64,000 nucleotides of DNA from Chitinophagaceae bacterium (GCA_018335935.1 JAGXRG010000056.1:1-64000), one strand, 5' to 3'. Shown: positions 36,652 through 46,253, counted from the stretch's first letter. Numbers and translations: made by a program. The notes: generated from the letters alone by a model not told the origin.

Positions 36652-39192
36652 TTATTGAACAATAACTTTTTTAGTTATTGCTTCTGATTGGTTGGCTTGA
36701 ACTTTAATTGAATAAATTCCTTTAGCAAAACCACTTAATGGTACTTTAATAATTTCTCCTTTAACTACGGCTTGTTTGTTTTGAGTATAAACTAATTTAC
36801 CAACAACATCAAATACACTCACTTGAATTTGATTGTAATTAGAGTTGCTAAATAAGTTTACAAAATCTGTTGTTGGGTTTGGAAATACTACCCATCCACC
36901 AATAGATTCATCAAATGTTATTGTTATGATATTGGAGTAAGAATAACTACCATTTTTATCTACTTGTTTTAATCTATAATAATTTGTTGAAGCAAATGGT
37001 TTTGAGTCTGTAAATGTATAGTTATGCACGTTGCCAGGTTGAGTTGAAGCTGCAACTTCACCAATTGCTGAGAAAATTTGACCATCAATGCTTCTTTCTA
37101 CAAAATAAATATGATTGTCAATTTCGTTCACTTCCCAATTTAATTTAACTGCATTATTTTTTATTTTTTCACCAGTGAAGCTAATCCATTTTACAGGAAC
37201 TGGGTTTGGAGAAATAGTAATATTATTATTTGAAATATCGTAGAAAATATTTCCAATTGCTCTTACTCTAATTCTACCTGTAAAAGTTTGTGATCCTGAT
37301 GGAACAACAATATTTTCACTTCCATCATTTGGTGTAGAAGCTTTTAAAATATACGGATATGTAAAACCTCCATCAACTGACAAAGAGATTTCAACATTAG
37401 CGGTATTAAAAGGTGCCAAATCAGTACTTCCTTTATTCCAAGTAATATTTTGAACAGATGTTTCGTACCAAAATTCTCCACTATTAGTTGGATAAGTTAC
37501 TGCAAAAGGACCTCCAGTTGGATCTGCAGTTACTGTTACATCTCCAAAACATACACCACCACCACCAGCAACATTATCTCTAACGGTTAATCTAAAATTC
37601 ATACCTGTATTAACTGTAGGAAGCCTTTCACCTTTAGTAGTACTATTATAAATTACATCAGTTAATTGAGGAAAATATCTTTCACCAGAAGTTACTGGTA
37701 AAAAAGATCTAAATAAAGGAGTGCCCCAATTCTGTGTACCATTCCAATCACCTGCAGCAGCACCTGTATTTCTTTGCTCCCAGCTATAAGTTAACATATT
37801 AAGATCAGGGTCTGTTGCAGTTCCAGTTAATACAAATGGAGTAGAAATTGGAATAGTATACGCATTAACTCCAACATTTACAATTGGTGCATTATTTCCT
37901 GTAGCAGTTACAACTGCACAAGAATTACCTGTACTATTTATAGTATAACTCATAATTTCAGCCTGACTTACAGCATGAAATGTTGGAATACTATTATTTG
38001 CTAAATTATTTGTTGAACCACAAATTCCTGCATAAGCCATTATGGTAATTCCGCTACCTGGTTCACAAGCTGTGCTTCCATTTCTATTGCCACTACAACT
38101 ACTTGTAGTTGCATTAAAAGTGTGGTTTCCTTTAAATTGATGGCCCATTTCATGTGCCACATAATCTATGTCAAATGGATCGCCATAAGGTTGAGGGCTC
38201 CCGGTAACACCACGAGCTTTTTGACCAGCAATACAAACTACACCTAAACCAGCAATTCCACCACCACCAGTAGAGAATACATGACCAATATCGTAATTAG
38301 CAGAACCGATTAAATTATCACATTGAGTTTGATTAATACCTAATAAGGTAGAACCATTATTGTTAGCACTATAATAAGGATCGCCAGATTGTGTAACAAA
38401 AATAATGGCATCTGTATTACCTACTAATACTAAACGAATGCCCACTTCAGTTTCATAAACCCCATTCACTCTATTTACAGTAGTCACTATTTTAGCAAGG
38501 GTCTGAGCTTTTGATGGAGTTGATAACCCAGTTGCAGCTTGTGCATATTGTGTATTACAACCAACAGCTAGCCTGTAAGTTCTTACAAATGCTCCAACAC
38601 ATTGCCCTGCTGGTTCTTGTTCAGTACCATCAGCTGCAGATTCATTTGTAACAACTGGTTCTTCTACAAAAGGCAAATCTTTTTTGAAATCTTTTTTATA
38701 ATAAGAGATATAATTGGTTTGAGTTTTTAAATCATAAGGATCTAAAAACACATTTCCAGTAATACTTGAAAGAATCATTGCATGAAAGCCCATTTCACTT
38801 ATATCAGCTACTAAAACTGCAGATTTATCAGTTATCCCTTGTCCAACATAAGTTTTAATTGTTGGGTATTTAGCTTCTAAGCCTGGTTCCATAATAGAAC
38901 GTTCCCAAATATGAAACTGTGCAACTGAACCGTCTGGCATTGGTATAGCAATTACAGGTGTTGTATTTCTATCAGCAGTAGCCTCATTAATTTTTGGAAC
39001 TGAGCTCAAAAAACTTTTCATTGCAACCAAATCCATTTGAATAGTTCTATATTTTTCTGGAACTATACCACGAGTTTGATTACTGTTTTCAAACTGTTGC
39101 TCAGCAACATCATGAAAAAAATTGTTCTGAGCATTAATTGTAGTTAGTGAAAATACTAATAACAATAAAGTGAGAGAGTAGTTTTTTAACAT
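36652..39192 (-). CDS. Secreted reprolysin-like (M12B-type) metallopeptidase with T9SS sorting domain
   Basis: 846 residues. A signal peptide (LTLLLLVFSLTTINAQ) and propeptide-like region precede the zinc protease core with HEMGHQFKGNH and a Met-turn in GITIMAYAGICG. Ig-like/FN3-like beta domains follow. The C-terminal domain (VVFPNPTTDFVNLFSN ... KGIYSIKV ... KKVIVQ) is a type A sorting signal for the type IX secretion system. In the metzincin motif HExxHxxGxxH the glycine is displaced by one (Lys-Gly instead of Gly-x). The peptidase is presumably exported and surface-attached or released. Confidence 0.92.
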   Translation of the reverse strand: MLKNYSLTLLLLVFSLTTINAQNNFFHDVAEQQFENSNQTRGIVPEKYRTIQMDLVAMKSFLSSVPKINEATADRNTTPVIAIPMPDGSVAQFHIWERSIMEPGLEAKYPTIKTYVGQGITDKSAVLVADISEMGFHAMILSSITGNVFLDPYDLKTQTNYISYYKKDFKKDLPFVEEPVVTNESAADGTEQEPAGQCVGAFVRTYRLAVGCNTQYAQAATGLSTPSKAQTLAKIVTTVNRVNGVYETEVGIRLVLVGNTDAIIFVTQSGDPYYSANNNGSTLLGINQTQCDNLIGSANYDIGHVFSTGGGGIAGLGVVCIAGQKARGVTGSPQPYGDPFDIDYVAHEMGHQFKGNHTFNATTSSCSGNRNGSTACEPGSGITIMAYAGICGSTNNLANNSIPTFHAVSQAEIMSYTINSTGNSCAVVTATGNNAPIVNVGVNAYTIPISTPFVLTGTATDPDLNMLTYSWEQRNTGAAAGDWNGTQNWGTPLFRSFLPVTSGERYFPQLTDVIYNSTTKGERLPTVNTGMNFRLTVRDNVAGGGGVCFGDVTVTADPTGGPFAVTYPTNSGEFWYETSVQNITWNKGSTDLAPFNTANVEISLSVDGGFTYPYILKASTPNDGSENIVVPSGSQTFTGRIRVRAIGNIFYDISNNNITISPNPVPVKWISFTGEKIKNNAVKLNWEVNEIDNHIYFVERSIDGQIFSAIGEVAASTQPGNVHNYTFTDSKPFASTNYYRLKQVDKNGSYSYSNIITITFDESIGGWVVFPNPTTDFVNLFSNSNYNQIQVSVFDVVGKLVYTQNKQAVVKGEIIKVPLSGFAKGIYSIKVQANQSEAITKKVIVQ

Positions 39193-39300
39193 AAACCTTT
39201 TTTAGTGATTATTAAGCTACAAATTAAAAATAATAATTCCACATTTCAGAATTATTCTACAAATTATAATTTTATTAAAATTGAAAACCAACATAAAAAA

Positions 39301-39327
39301 AAGAGAATCTTATTATTAGATTCTCTT
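39301..39327 (-). terminator. Terminator of the sigma-factor gene, possibly bidirectional
   Basis: AAGAGAATCT/AGATTCTCTT form a 10-bp stem with a 7-nt loop, flanked by an A run on the left and a T run on the right. It lies 24 bp past the sigma-factor stop. Confidence 0.82.
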
Positions 39328-39350
39328 TTTTCTTAACAAAAACAAAAAAC

Positions 39351-39929
39351 TTATAAAACCATATGATTCTCTTCCATCATTTTACGTAAGTTAATTAGCC
39401 CATAACGCATTCTTCCTAAAGCAGTATTGATACTTGTATTAGTAAGTTGAGCTATTTCTTTAAAACTTAATTCAGCAAAATGACGAAGAATTATAACTTC
39501 TCTTTGTTCATAAGGTAACAAATCAAGCATTACCCTAACTTTTTCTTGAATTTGCCCGTTTACAATTTTTGTATCAGCAGCATCACCACATATTTCTAAC
39601 ATATCAAACAAGTTAGAACTGTCTCCACTTGTGGTGTTATTTCTTTTTTCTTTTCTAAAATGATCTACACAAAGATTATGAGATATTCTTAAAGCCCAAT
39701 GTAAGAACTTGCCTTCTTCATTGTAACTATTGCTTCTTAATTTATCTATTATTTTAATAAAGACCTCTTGAAATAGGTCTTCGGCTAAATGTCTGTCTTT
39801 AACCAAATAAAATATCGTAGAAAATATTTTATCCTTGTATCTAGCAATTAGGGCCTCTAAAGCTAGTTCATCTCCATTTTGGAATAATCGAACTAAATCG
39901 TTATCCAACACATTTTGGTGTGTTCTCAT
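39351..39929 (-). CDS. Sigma-70 family RNA polymerase sigma factor (ECF-type)
   Basis: 192 residues. Region 2 is seen in LIARYKDKIFSTIFYLVKDRHLAEDLFQEVFIKII (split: DLFQEVF is the -10-binding helix), with WALRISHNLCVDHFRKEKR after it. Region 4 contains LPYEQREVIILRHFAELSFKEIAQLT and the recognition helix NTSINTALGRMRYGLINLR. There is no adjacent anti-sigma gene, so this is an orphan sigma factor, in contrast to the pair at 50.4 kb. Its regulon is unknown. Confidence 0.92.
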   Translation of the reverse strand: MRTHQNVLDNDLVRLFQNGDELALEALIARYKDKIFSTIFYLVKDRHLAEDLFQEVFIKIIDKLRSNSYNEEGKFLHWALRISHNLCVDHFRKEKRNNTTSGDSSNLFDMLEICGDAADTKIVNGQIQEKVRVMLDLLPYEQREVIILRHFAELSFKEIAQLTNTSINTALGRMRYGLINLRKMMEENHMVL

Positions 39930-40125
39930 AAGTTTAGGGTTTTATTATTACAATAAAAAAGCAAGGATATTTGGATATGATAAGTATAGTTCCTTATCGA
40001 GTGCCAAATTACATTTCTAACGTTCACAAAATACTTTTATTGGCTATTGTTTAAAACTAATATGCCTATTTTGCATTATCCACACTATTTCCTTAAAGAA
40101 TAAGGCAATAAAATCAATTTCATAT

Positions 40126-40133
40126 TTACTTTG
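40126..40133 (+). promoter_or_regulatory. -7-like box at uvrA (leaderless candidate)
   Basis: TTACTTTG (one mismatch to TAnnTTTG) is followed by TAATC and the uvrA ATG at 40139. The match is weaker than the others listed. Confidence 0.45.
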
Positions 40134-40138
40134 TAATC

Positions 40139-42991
40139 ATGGCTATCACTAAGAAAAAGACTACTTCTACCCCATCAAAAAAAGATATAAAAAGCAGTAA
40201 TGGAATTTTAATAAAAAATGCTAGAACTCACAATCTAAAAAATGTTACAGTAGAAATTCCACGCAATAAATTAGTAGTGGTTACAGGAGTAAGTGGTTGT
40301 GGTAAATCATCATTAACCATAGACACACTATTTGCTGAAGGACAAAGAAGATATGCCGAAAGTCTTAGTGCATATGCTCGTCAATTTATGGCACGTATGG
40401 TTAAGCCTGATGTTGATGATATTAAAGGATTATGCCCTGCAATTGCAATAGAACAAAAAGTTATTACAAGAACACCTAGAAGTACTGTGGGTAGCATGAC
40501 AGAAATATATGATTACCTCAGATTATTATTTGCTCGTATTGGCAAAACAATTAGTCCAATTAGTGGCAAAGAAGTAAAAAAAGATGATGTAATTAATGTG
40601 TTGAATTTTATTAAATCGTTGAACAAAAATTCAAAAATATTTATACTAATTTCTTTTAAAACACATGCCAAACGAAAGCATCAAGAAGAGCTTAACATTT
40701 TAATTCAGAAAGGATTTAGTAGAATTGTTGTAAGAAATTCAAACGAAAAAACTTCAACATCTGAAATTTTAAGAATAGAAGATTTACTTGAAGATGATAA
40801 AAAATTAAAACAAATTTTTAAGCAAGATGTTTCTAAAGAAATTTTCGTTTTAATAGATAGAATTATTACAAAAGATTTTGAAGAAGATGATATACATAGA
40901 CTCTCAGATTCAATATCTACTGCTTTTTACGAAGGCGATGGAGAAGTTTATGTAGAAGTAAATGCAAATGAATTACACCATTTCAGCAACAAATTTGAAT
41001 TAGATGGAATGAAGTTTGAAGAACCAGTCCCTAATCTATTTTCATTTAATAATCCATTTGGTGCATGCCCAAATTGTGAAGGTTTTAGTCAGGTTTTAGG
41101 CATTGATGCAGATCTTGTAATTCCTCATAAACAATTAAGCGTTTTTGAAAATGCAGTTGCTCCATGGAAAGGTGAAAAATTAGTTTGGTGGAAAGATCAG
41201 TTTATCAAAAATGCTAAAGAATTTCCCATTCATAAACCCATCAATCAATTAACAAAAGAACAAGTAGAACAATTATGGAATGGGGTTGATAAAGCTCTAG
41301 GCATTAACGACTTTTTTAAAGAAGTTGAACAAAATTTATATAAAGTTCAATATAGGGTTTTACAAAGCAGATACAGAGGAAGAACAATTTGTTATGATTG
41401 TAAAAGCTATCGATTAAGACCTGAAGCACTTTATATAAAGATTAATGAAAGACATATAGGTGAGTTATGCCAAATGCCTGTAAAGGACCTTAAAGTTTGG
41501 TTTAATCAATTAAAATTAACTACAACCGATGCTGAAGTTGGTAAAAGATTATTAATTGAAATTCATCAGCGATTAGACACTTTGATTAATGTGGGTTTAG
41601 GCTATTTAACTTTAGATAGATTAGCTAATAGTTTAAGTGGTGGTGAAAGTCAACGAATTCAACTTACAAGAAGTTTAGGCTCTAACCTCACCAATTCATT
41701 ATATATACTTGATGAACCTTCAATAGGCTTACACAACAGAGACACAAAAAAATTAATTGCTGTTCTAAAATCTCTTAAAGATTTAGGCAACACAGTAGTT
41801 GTTGTAGAACATGATGAATTGATGATGAAAGAAGCTGATTATATTATTGATATGGGACCTCTAGCTTCTCATTTAGGTGGAGAAATTGTTGCCACAGGAA
41901 ATTATGATGATATCATAAACAATGAAAAAAGTTTAACCGGAAAATATTTAAAAGGAGACCTTACAATTACACCTCCAAAACAAACCAGAAAATGGTTAAG
42001 AAGTATTACTGTTGAAGGTGCAACTCAAAACAACTTAAAGAACATTAATGTTAATTTTCCGTTGGGTATTTTTTGTGTTGTAAGTGGTGTTAGTGGTAGT
42101 GGTAAAACAACACTAATTAAGCAGATTTTATATCCAGCATTACAAAAGTTAAAAGGAGAGTTTGCAGAAAAAGTTGGCAACCACAAATCTATTTCTGGAG
42201 ATGTTGACTATATTTCTCAAATTGAAATGGTAGATCAAAATCCTATTGGTAAATCTTCTAGAAGTAACCCAGTTACTTATATCAAAGCTTATGATGAAAT
42301 TAGAAATCTTTTTGCTCAACAACCTTTATCAAAAATTAGAGGATTTCTGCCAAAACATTATTCATTTAATGTTGAAGGAGGTAGATGTGATACTTGCACT
42401 GGAGAAGGTGAACAAATTGTAGAAATGCAGTTTTTAGCAGATGTGCATTTAACTTGTGAAGTGTGCAATGGCAAAAGATTTAAAGAAGAAGTGTTAGATG
42501 TTACTTACTATGAAAAAAATATTCATGATATTTTAGAAATGAGTGTTGATGAAGCTATTAATTTTTTTGAATCACACAAAGACAGTAAAAAAGTGGCACT
42601 TGCTTTAAAGCCTCTGCAGGATGTAGGTTTAGGCTATATAAAACTTGGACAATCATCAAACACTTTATCTGGTGGAGAAGCTCAACGTGTTAAGCTAGCC
42701 AGCTTCTTGGGCAAAGGAAAAGGTAGTGGTCATATGTTATTTATTTTTGATGAACCTACCACAGGCTTACATTTTCATGATATAAAAAAATTGCTAGCCT
42801 CTTTTAATGCACTTGTTGAACAAGGTCATTCATTGATTGTAATTGAACACAATACAGATGTGATTAAATCAGCGGATTGGTTAATTGATCTAGGACCAGA
42901 AGCTGGAGATGAAGGTGGTTATTTGGTATACGAAGGCATACCAAAAGAGGTTACAAAAGTTAAAGAAAGTTATACAGGAAAATACATGTAA
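40139..42991 (+). CDS. uvrA: Excinuclease ABC subunit A
   Basis: DNA-damage recognition ATPase of nucleotide excision repair. The 950 residues hold two ABC modules. The first has Walker A GVSGCGKSSL, zinc ligands CPNCEGF and CYDC, and signature LSGGESQRIQL. The second has Walker A GVSGSGKTTL, zinc-binding CDTCTGEG and CEVCNGKRF, and signature LSGGEAQRVKLASFLGKG with Walker B IFDEPTTGLHFHD. All key motifs are intact. It has a lysine-rich N-terminal extension (about 20 residues). No uvrB or uvrC nearby. A hairpin follows the gene. Confidence 0.98.
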   Translation: MAITKKKTTSTPSKKDIKSSNGILIKNARTHNLKNVTVEIPRNKLVVVTGVSGCGKSSLTIDTLFAEGQRRYAESLSAYARQFMARMVKPDVDDIKGLCPAIAIEQKVITRTPRSTVGSMTEIYDYLRLLFARIGKTISPISGKEVKKDDVINVLNFIKSLNKNSKIFILISFKTHAKRKHQEELNILIQKGFSRIVVRNSNEKTSTSEILRIEDLLEDDKKLKQIFKQDVSKEIFVLIDRIITKDFEEDDIHRLSDSISTAFYEGDGEVYVEVNANELHHFSNKFELDGMKFEEPVPNLFSFNNPFGACPNCEGFSQVLGIDADLVIPHKQLSVFENAVAPWKGEKLVWWKDQFIKNAKEFPIHKPINQLTKEQVEQLWNGVDKALGINDFFKEVEQNLYKVQYRVLQSRYRGRTICYDCKSYRLRPEALYIKINERHIGELCQMPVKDLKVWFNQLKLTTTDAEVGKRLLIEIHQRLDTLINVGLGYLTLDRLANSLSGGESQRIQLTRSLGSNLTNSLYILDEPSIGLHNRDTKKLIAVLKSLKDLGNTVVVVEHDELMMKEADYIIDMGPLASHLGGEIVATGNYDDIINNEKSLTGKYLKGDLTITPPKQTRKWLRSITVEGATQNNLKNINVNFPLGIFCVVSGVSGSGKTTLIKQILYPALQKLKGEFAEKVGNHKSISGDVDYISQIEMVDQNPIGKSSRSNPVTYIKAYDEIRNLFAQQPLSKIRGFLPKHYSFNVEGGRCDTCTGEGEQIVEMQFLADVHLTCEVCNGKRFKEEVLDVTYYEKNIHDILEMSVDEAINFFESHKDSKKVALALKPLQDVGLGYIKLGQSSNTLSGGEAQRVKLASFLGKGKGSGHMLFIFDEPTTGLHFHDIKKLLASFNALVEQGHSLIVIEHNTDVIKSADWLIDLGPEAGDEGGYLVYEGIPKEVTKVKESYTGKYM

Positions 42992-43006
42992 TTATTTAGT
43001 TTAAAA

Positions 43007-43023
43007 GTTCAAGGTTTAAGGTT
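43007..43023 (+). repeat. Heptad repeat remnant (GTTCAAG GTTTAAG GTT)
   Basis: Two 7-nt units GTTCAAG and GTTTAAG in tandem, then GTT, sit between the uvrA stop and its hairpin. The unit shape resembles the 7-nt repeats at 52674-52697, 53897-53917 and 56521-56541. Confidence 0.55.
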
Positions 43024-43032
43024 GTCTACGTG

Positions 43033-43057
43033 GTTGTTGTGTCTTTTGACCAACAAC
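43033..43057 (+). terminator. Hairpin downstream of uvrA, probable terminator
   Basis: GTTGTTG-T-GTC / GAC-CAACAAC form a 10-bp stem with one bulged T around a TTTT loop. It is followed by GATTTTATGTTTTT, a loose T-rich tail. Termination is likely but weaker than the other sites. Confidence 0.55.
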
Positions 43058-43118
43058 GATTTTATGTTTTTGATATTGGAGAATAACACCAACATCTGTT
43101 TTAAAAATAAATGTAATA

Positions 43119-44315
43119 TTATTTCAATTTTGCAAGAGTAGTTTTAATTCTCTCCCAACCTTTTTCAATATTCGAAATATTATTAGCAAAAGAAAAACGA
43201 ACACAATTATCATTACCAAAAGCTGCACCCATAACACTTGACACATGAGCTTTATTCAGTAAATACATGCTTAAATCAGCAGAATTTTTAATAACCTCTT
43301 CCCCATCAGATTTACCAAAATAATAGCTTACATCAGGAAAAACATAAAATGCACCATCGGGATTATTACATTTTAACCCAGGTATTTCAGCTATTAATTC
43401 CATTACTCGTTTTTTTCTTCTCAAAAACTCAATTGTCATTTGTTGAGATGGCGTTGTATCTGTTGTAAGTGCTGTAATTGCAGCTTTTTGAGTAATTGAG
43501 CAAGTAGCACTTGTATATTGACCTTGTAATTTTTCACATGCTTTTGCAACTTCTAAACTAGCTGCCAAATAACCTAATCTCCAACCTGTCATTGCAAAAC
43601 CTTTACTTAAACCATTTATTAATATCACCCTTTCCTTGATAGAATCAAAAGAGGCAATACTTTCATGAGCACCAACAAAGTTTATATATTCATAAATTTC
43701 ATCACTGATGATATATATGTTAGAATGTTGTTCAAAAACTTCAACTAAAGACTGTAACTCTTCTTTACTATACACTGCACCACTTGGATTACATGGAGAT
43801 GAAAACATAAAAAGTTTAGTGTTCTCATTAATGGCTTCTTTCAATTGTTGTGCAGTTATCTTATAACCAGACTCAACATTAGTTGGTATTTGTACAACTT
43901 TTCCTCCAGCAATTTTTACCAGTTCACTATAAGTAACCCAATAAGGAGTTGGTATAATTACTTCTTCATTTTGATCTACTATAGCAAGAATTGCGTTTGC
44001 TAAACACTGCTTTGCACCTGTAGAAACAACAATATTTTGGGCTGTATACTCTAAATTATTGTCTCTTTTTAATTTTTCACAAACAGCTTCTCTTAAATCT
44101 AAGAAACCTGGTACAGGGGTATAATGACTCCAATTATCATTAATGGCTTTAATTGCTGCGTCTTTAATATGTTGAGGAGTATCAAAGTCGGGTTCTCCTA
44201 AGCTTAAATCAATTATATCAATTCCTGTAGATCTTAATTCTCTAGCCAGTTTTGCCATTTTTAATGTTTCTGGCTCAGCGAATCTGTTTAATAAAGATGA
44301 TAATGGTTGGCTCAA
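43119..44315 (-). CDS. Class I/II pyridoxal-phosphate aminotransferase (aspartate aminotransferase type)
   Basis: About 398 residues of an AspB-like transaminase that moves amino groups between amino acids and 2-oxoacids. Landmarks are DIIDLSLGEPDFDTPQHIK, YWVTYSELVKIAGG, SSPCNPSGAVY, ISDEIYEYI and the PLP-lysine motif LINGLSKGFAMTGWRLGY. The C-terminal arginine is in NCVRFSFA. The reading frame extends to a TTG at 44336, but that TTG is the end of a TAGATTTG promoter box (44334-44341). The TTG at 44315 (M-S-Q-P-L) fits both the promoter and homologue N-termini. Confidence 0.92.
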   Translation of the reverse strand: MSQPLSSLLNRFAEPETLKMAKLARELRSTGIDIIDLSLGEPDFDTPQHIKDAAIKAINDNWSHYTPVPGFLDLREAVCEKLKRDNNLEYTAQNIVVSTGAKQCLANAILAIVDQNEEVIIPTPYWVTYSELVKIAGGKVVQIPTNVESGYKITAQQLKEAINENTKLFMFSSPCNPSGAVYSKEELQSLVEVFEQHSNIYIISDEIYEYINFVGAHESIASFDSIKERVILINGLSKGFAMTGWRLGYLAASLEVAKACEKLQGQYTSATCSITQKAAITALTTDTTPSQQMTIEFLRRKKRVMELIAEIPGLKCNNPDGAFYVFPDVSYYFGKSDGEEVIKNSADLSMYLLNKAHVSSVMGAAFGNDNCVRFSFANNISNIEKGWERIKTTLAKLK

Positions 44316-44333
44316 AACAAAATAATTTAGTAG

Positions 44334-44341
44334 CAAATCTA
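44334..44341 (-). promoter_or_regulatory. -7 box, aminotransferase gene
   Basis: TAGATTTG on the minus strand matches TAnnTTTG and lies 18 bp before the TTG start at 44315. It abuts the terminator of the upstream lipoprotein operon. Confidence 0.62.
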
Positions 44342-44349
44342 AAAGAAAA

Positions 44350-44377
44350 AAGTTATTGGCATTACTACCAATAACTT
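44350..44377 (-). terminator. Terminator of the DUF4397-like lipoprotein pair
   Basis: AAGTTATTGG/CCAATAACTT form a 10-bp stem with an 8-nt loop, followed on the minus strand by TTTTTTCTTTT, 20 bp after the lipoprotein stop. Confidence 0.85.
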
Positions 44378-44397
44378 CAAACTATAAAATTAAAATA

Positions 44398-45132
44398 TTA
44401 ATTATGTTTTGCTACATCTGGATAGATGTGGTAAATAGCATTTGTATATGGAGTAATATTGGAAGGTGTAGTAAGAATTATTGAATATATGCCTTTACTA
44501 TCAAGCTTTACATCTTTTCGTGTACTACTAGTAATGGTATCATTATACATATTAATGGTATAGGTACCTGCACCTGCATTTTGAAATTTAGTTAAATTAT
44601 CAAATGTGGTATGATCTAAAAAGTTTCTATTTTTTTGATCTATTATATCAAATCCTGGGGAAATCAATCGCACATTAATATAATTAAAATAAGCTTCAGT
44701 TCTAAAATCTAAAATTCTTAAAGCTGCAAAGCCATTGGTGATTTCTTTAGGTAAATCATCTTTCACAATATTCAATTTCCACTCATTGCCAACTCTATAA
44801 AAAAATCCAGAATACTTATTATTATTAGCCATTGTTGGATTAACATCTAAAAGACTAGTATTATTGGGGAATGAAAGTTTAATATTATTAGACCCATTAA
44901 CAGCAGGAATATAACCCGATGCAAAAAATTTTGAAACTGTAGTCACCTGTTTTGAATTTAATGCAACTCTAGTTTCACCCAAATCCATCACATTAAAAAA
45001 TTTAATAGCAGGTGGTACTATTACTTCTGGTGTTGATGGATTTGTAGTGGTTGTGTTAGATTCATATTTTGTGCACGATAAAATGCAAATACTAAATGCT
45101 AACAAATAAAAAAGTATAATTTTAGTCTTCAT
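44398..45132 (-). CDS. DUF4397-like lipoprotein (second of tandem pair)
   Basis: 244 residues with an SpII signal (LLAFSICILSCTKY). The mature part is beta-rich: IKFFNVMDLGETRVALNSKQ and VNGSNNIKLSFP, with a late GAGTYTINMYND strand and a IYSIILTTPSN strand. These resemble the DUF4397 'monomeric sugar-binding-like' beta repeats, but my match is by general pattern. It is a paralogue of the preceding lipoprotein (SCTKY signal, similar FNKFQ/LTKFQNAG stretch before the last strands). Function unknown. Confidence 0.7.
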   Translation of the reverse strand: MKTKIILFYLLAFSICILSCTKYESNTTTTNPSTPEVIVPPAIKFFNVMDLGETRVALNSKQVTTVSKFFASGYIPAVNGSNNIKLSFPNNTSLLDVNPTMANNNKYSGFFYRVGNEWKLNIVKDDLPKEITNGFAALRILDFRTEAYFNYINVRLISPGFDIIDQKNRNFLDHTTFDNLTKFQNAGAGTYTINMYNDTITSSTRKDVKLDSKGIYSIILTTPSNITPYTNAIYHIYPDVAKHN

Positions 45133-45153
45133 ATAATTAATATATTTCTCTAA

Positions 45154-46005
45154 TTAATTGTGTTGTGCAACCTGATAAAAACTAACTGGCAATGTGCCTT
45201 TTGAACTAGCTACATAACTTAATGCACCAGAAAATACTGTATATTTTTTACCAGATTCAAAATTTTGATTAAAGGTTAAAACTGTGCTATCTAAATAAAG
45301 AAATTTGATTACACTTATGCCCGGCGTAATGCTTTGAAATTTATTAAAATTAGAATCGGTTTTATTATCTAAATATTTTCTGTTGGTAATCGTTACATTA
45401 TCTAAATAATTACTGAGTTTGAATGTAACTGGTGTTGAAGTGGTGAGTGGATCTATACTTAAAAACCTTACTTGTGCTGCTCCACCTGAAATGGGTGTTA
45501 AATCATTTGTTAATAATACTTCTCCTATAGGTGCAGCAGGTGAAGTAAATAAAACATAAGTATAATAGCTATAAGGTTTAAAAAGGTAACTAGCTGTAGT
45601 TTGAACAGGATCTGAAGCTAAACCATTTCCAATTTTACTTTTAACAACCCCATTACCTGCATATACAACAGTATAACTTCCATCTTTTTTTAATGCAATA
45701 GAATCGTTGTAGGTAACATAGGCAAAAGCTGAAGTAGAAAAATTTAAGGATTGAATATAAGCATGAGGATTTGCAGCACTTCCACTACCACCTGAACCCG
45801 AAGAACCTGAACTACCAGAACCAGAACCTGAACCTGGTAATGGCGTAGCTGAAGAAGAGCCTCCACCAGTTGTAGAACCACTAGTAGAAGCAGCTCTTGT
45901 ATTACCAGTATATTTTGTGCAAGAGATAAATATTGAAAATAAACAAAAGCAAACGATTACTTGTTGTAAAAATTTCAAACTACATCTTTCATTATTTTTT
46001 TCCAT
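45154..46005 (-). CDS. DUF4397-like lipoprotein with Gly/Ser linker (first of tandem pair)
   Basis: 283 residues. The SpII signal ends at FISCTKY. The next 60 or so residues are a low-complexity Gly/Ser/Thr linker (encoded at about 45780-45900) that would hold the beta domain away from the membrane. The folded part contains HAYIQSLNFSTSAFAYVTYN, AAQVRFLSIDPLTTSTPVTF and ISVIKFLYLDSTV, similar to its neighbour. The two genes are 21 bp apart and share a terminator. Function unknown. Confidence 0.72.
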   Translation of the reverse strand: MEKNNERCSLKFLQQVIVCFCLFSIFISCTKYTGNTRAASTSGSTTGGGSSSATPLPGSGSGSGSSGSSGSGGSGSAANPHAYIQSLNFSTSAFAYVTYNDSIALKKDGSYTVVYAGNGVVKSKIGNGLASDPVQTTASYLFKPYSYYTYVLFTSPAAPIGEVLLTNDLTPISGGAAQVRFLSIDPLTTSTPVTFKLSNYLDNVTITNRKYLDNKTDSNFNKFQSITPGISVIKFLYLDSTVLTFNQNFESGKKYTVFSGALSYVASSKGTLPVSFYQVAQHN

Positions 46006-46253
46006 AGCCCTAAATAGTTTTTACATCATATTCATTTGCTTTAATTGTATATTCATACAAAAAAGACAAAGATGTTTTTTAGGGTGGATGAACTCAGATA
46101 GCTGTAATACACTCTTTACAGAATATTACACTTCTTAACCTATACTGAACGTAGAAAAAGAACTATTATTGTCTTTTAAACCTAATTCTGTACTGATTTT
46201 GATGAGGTATTTACTCAATATTGTTCAGATATTTGCTTGAATCAAGTTACATT

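Noticed and set aside
36652-39192. Possible bacteriophage or toxin origin of the large secreted protease
   Set aside because: It has a normal signal peptide, metzincin core and T9SS sorting domain; no mobile or toxin-delivery genes are near.
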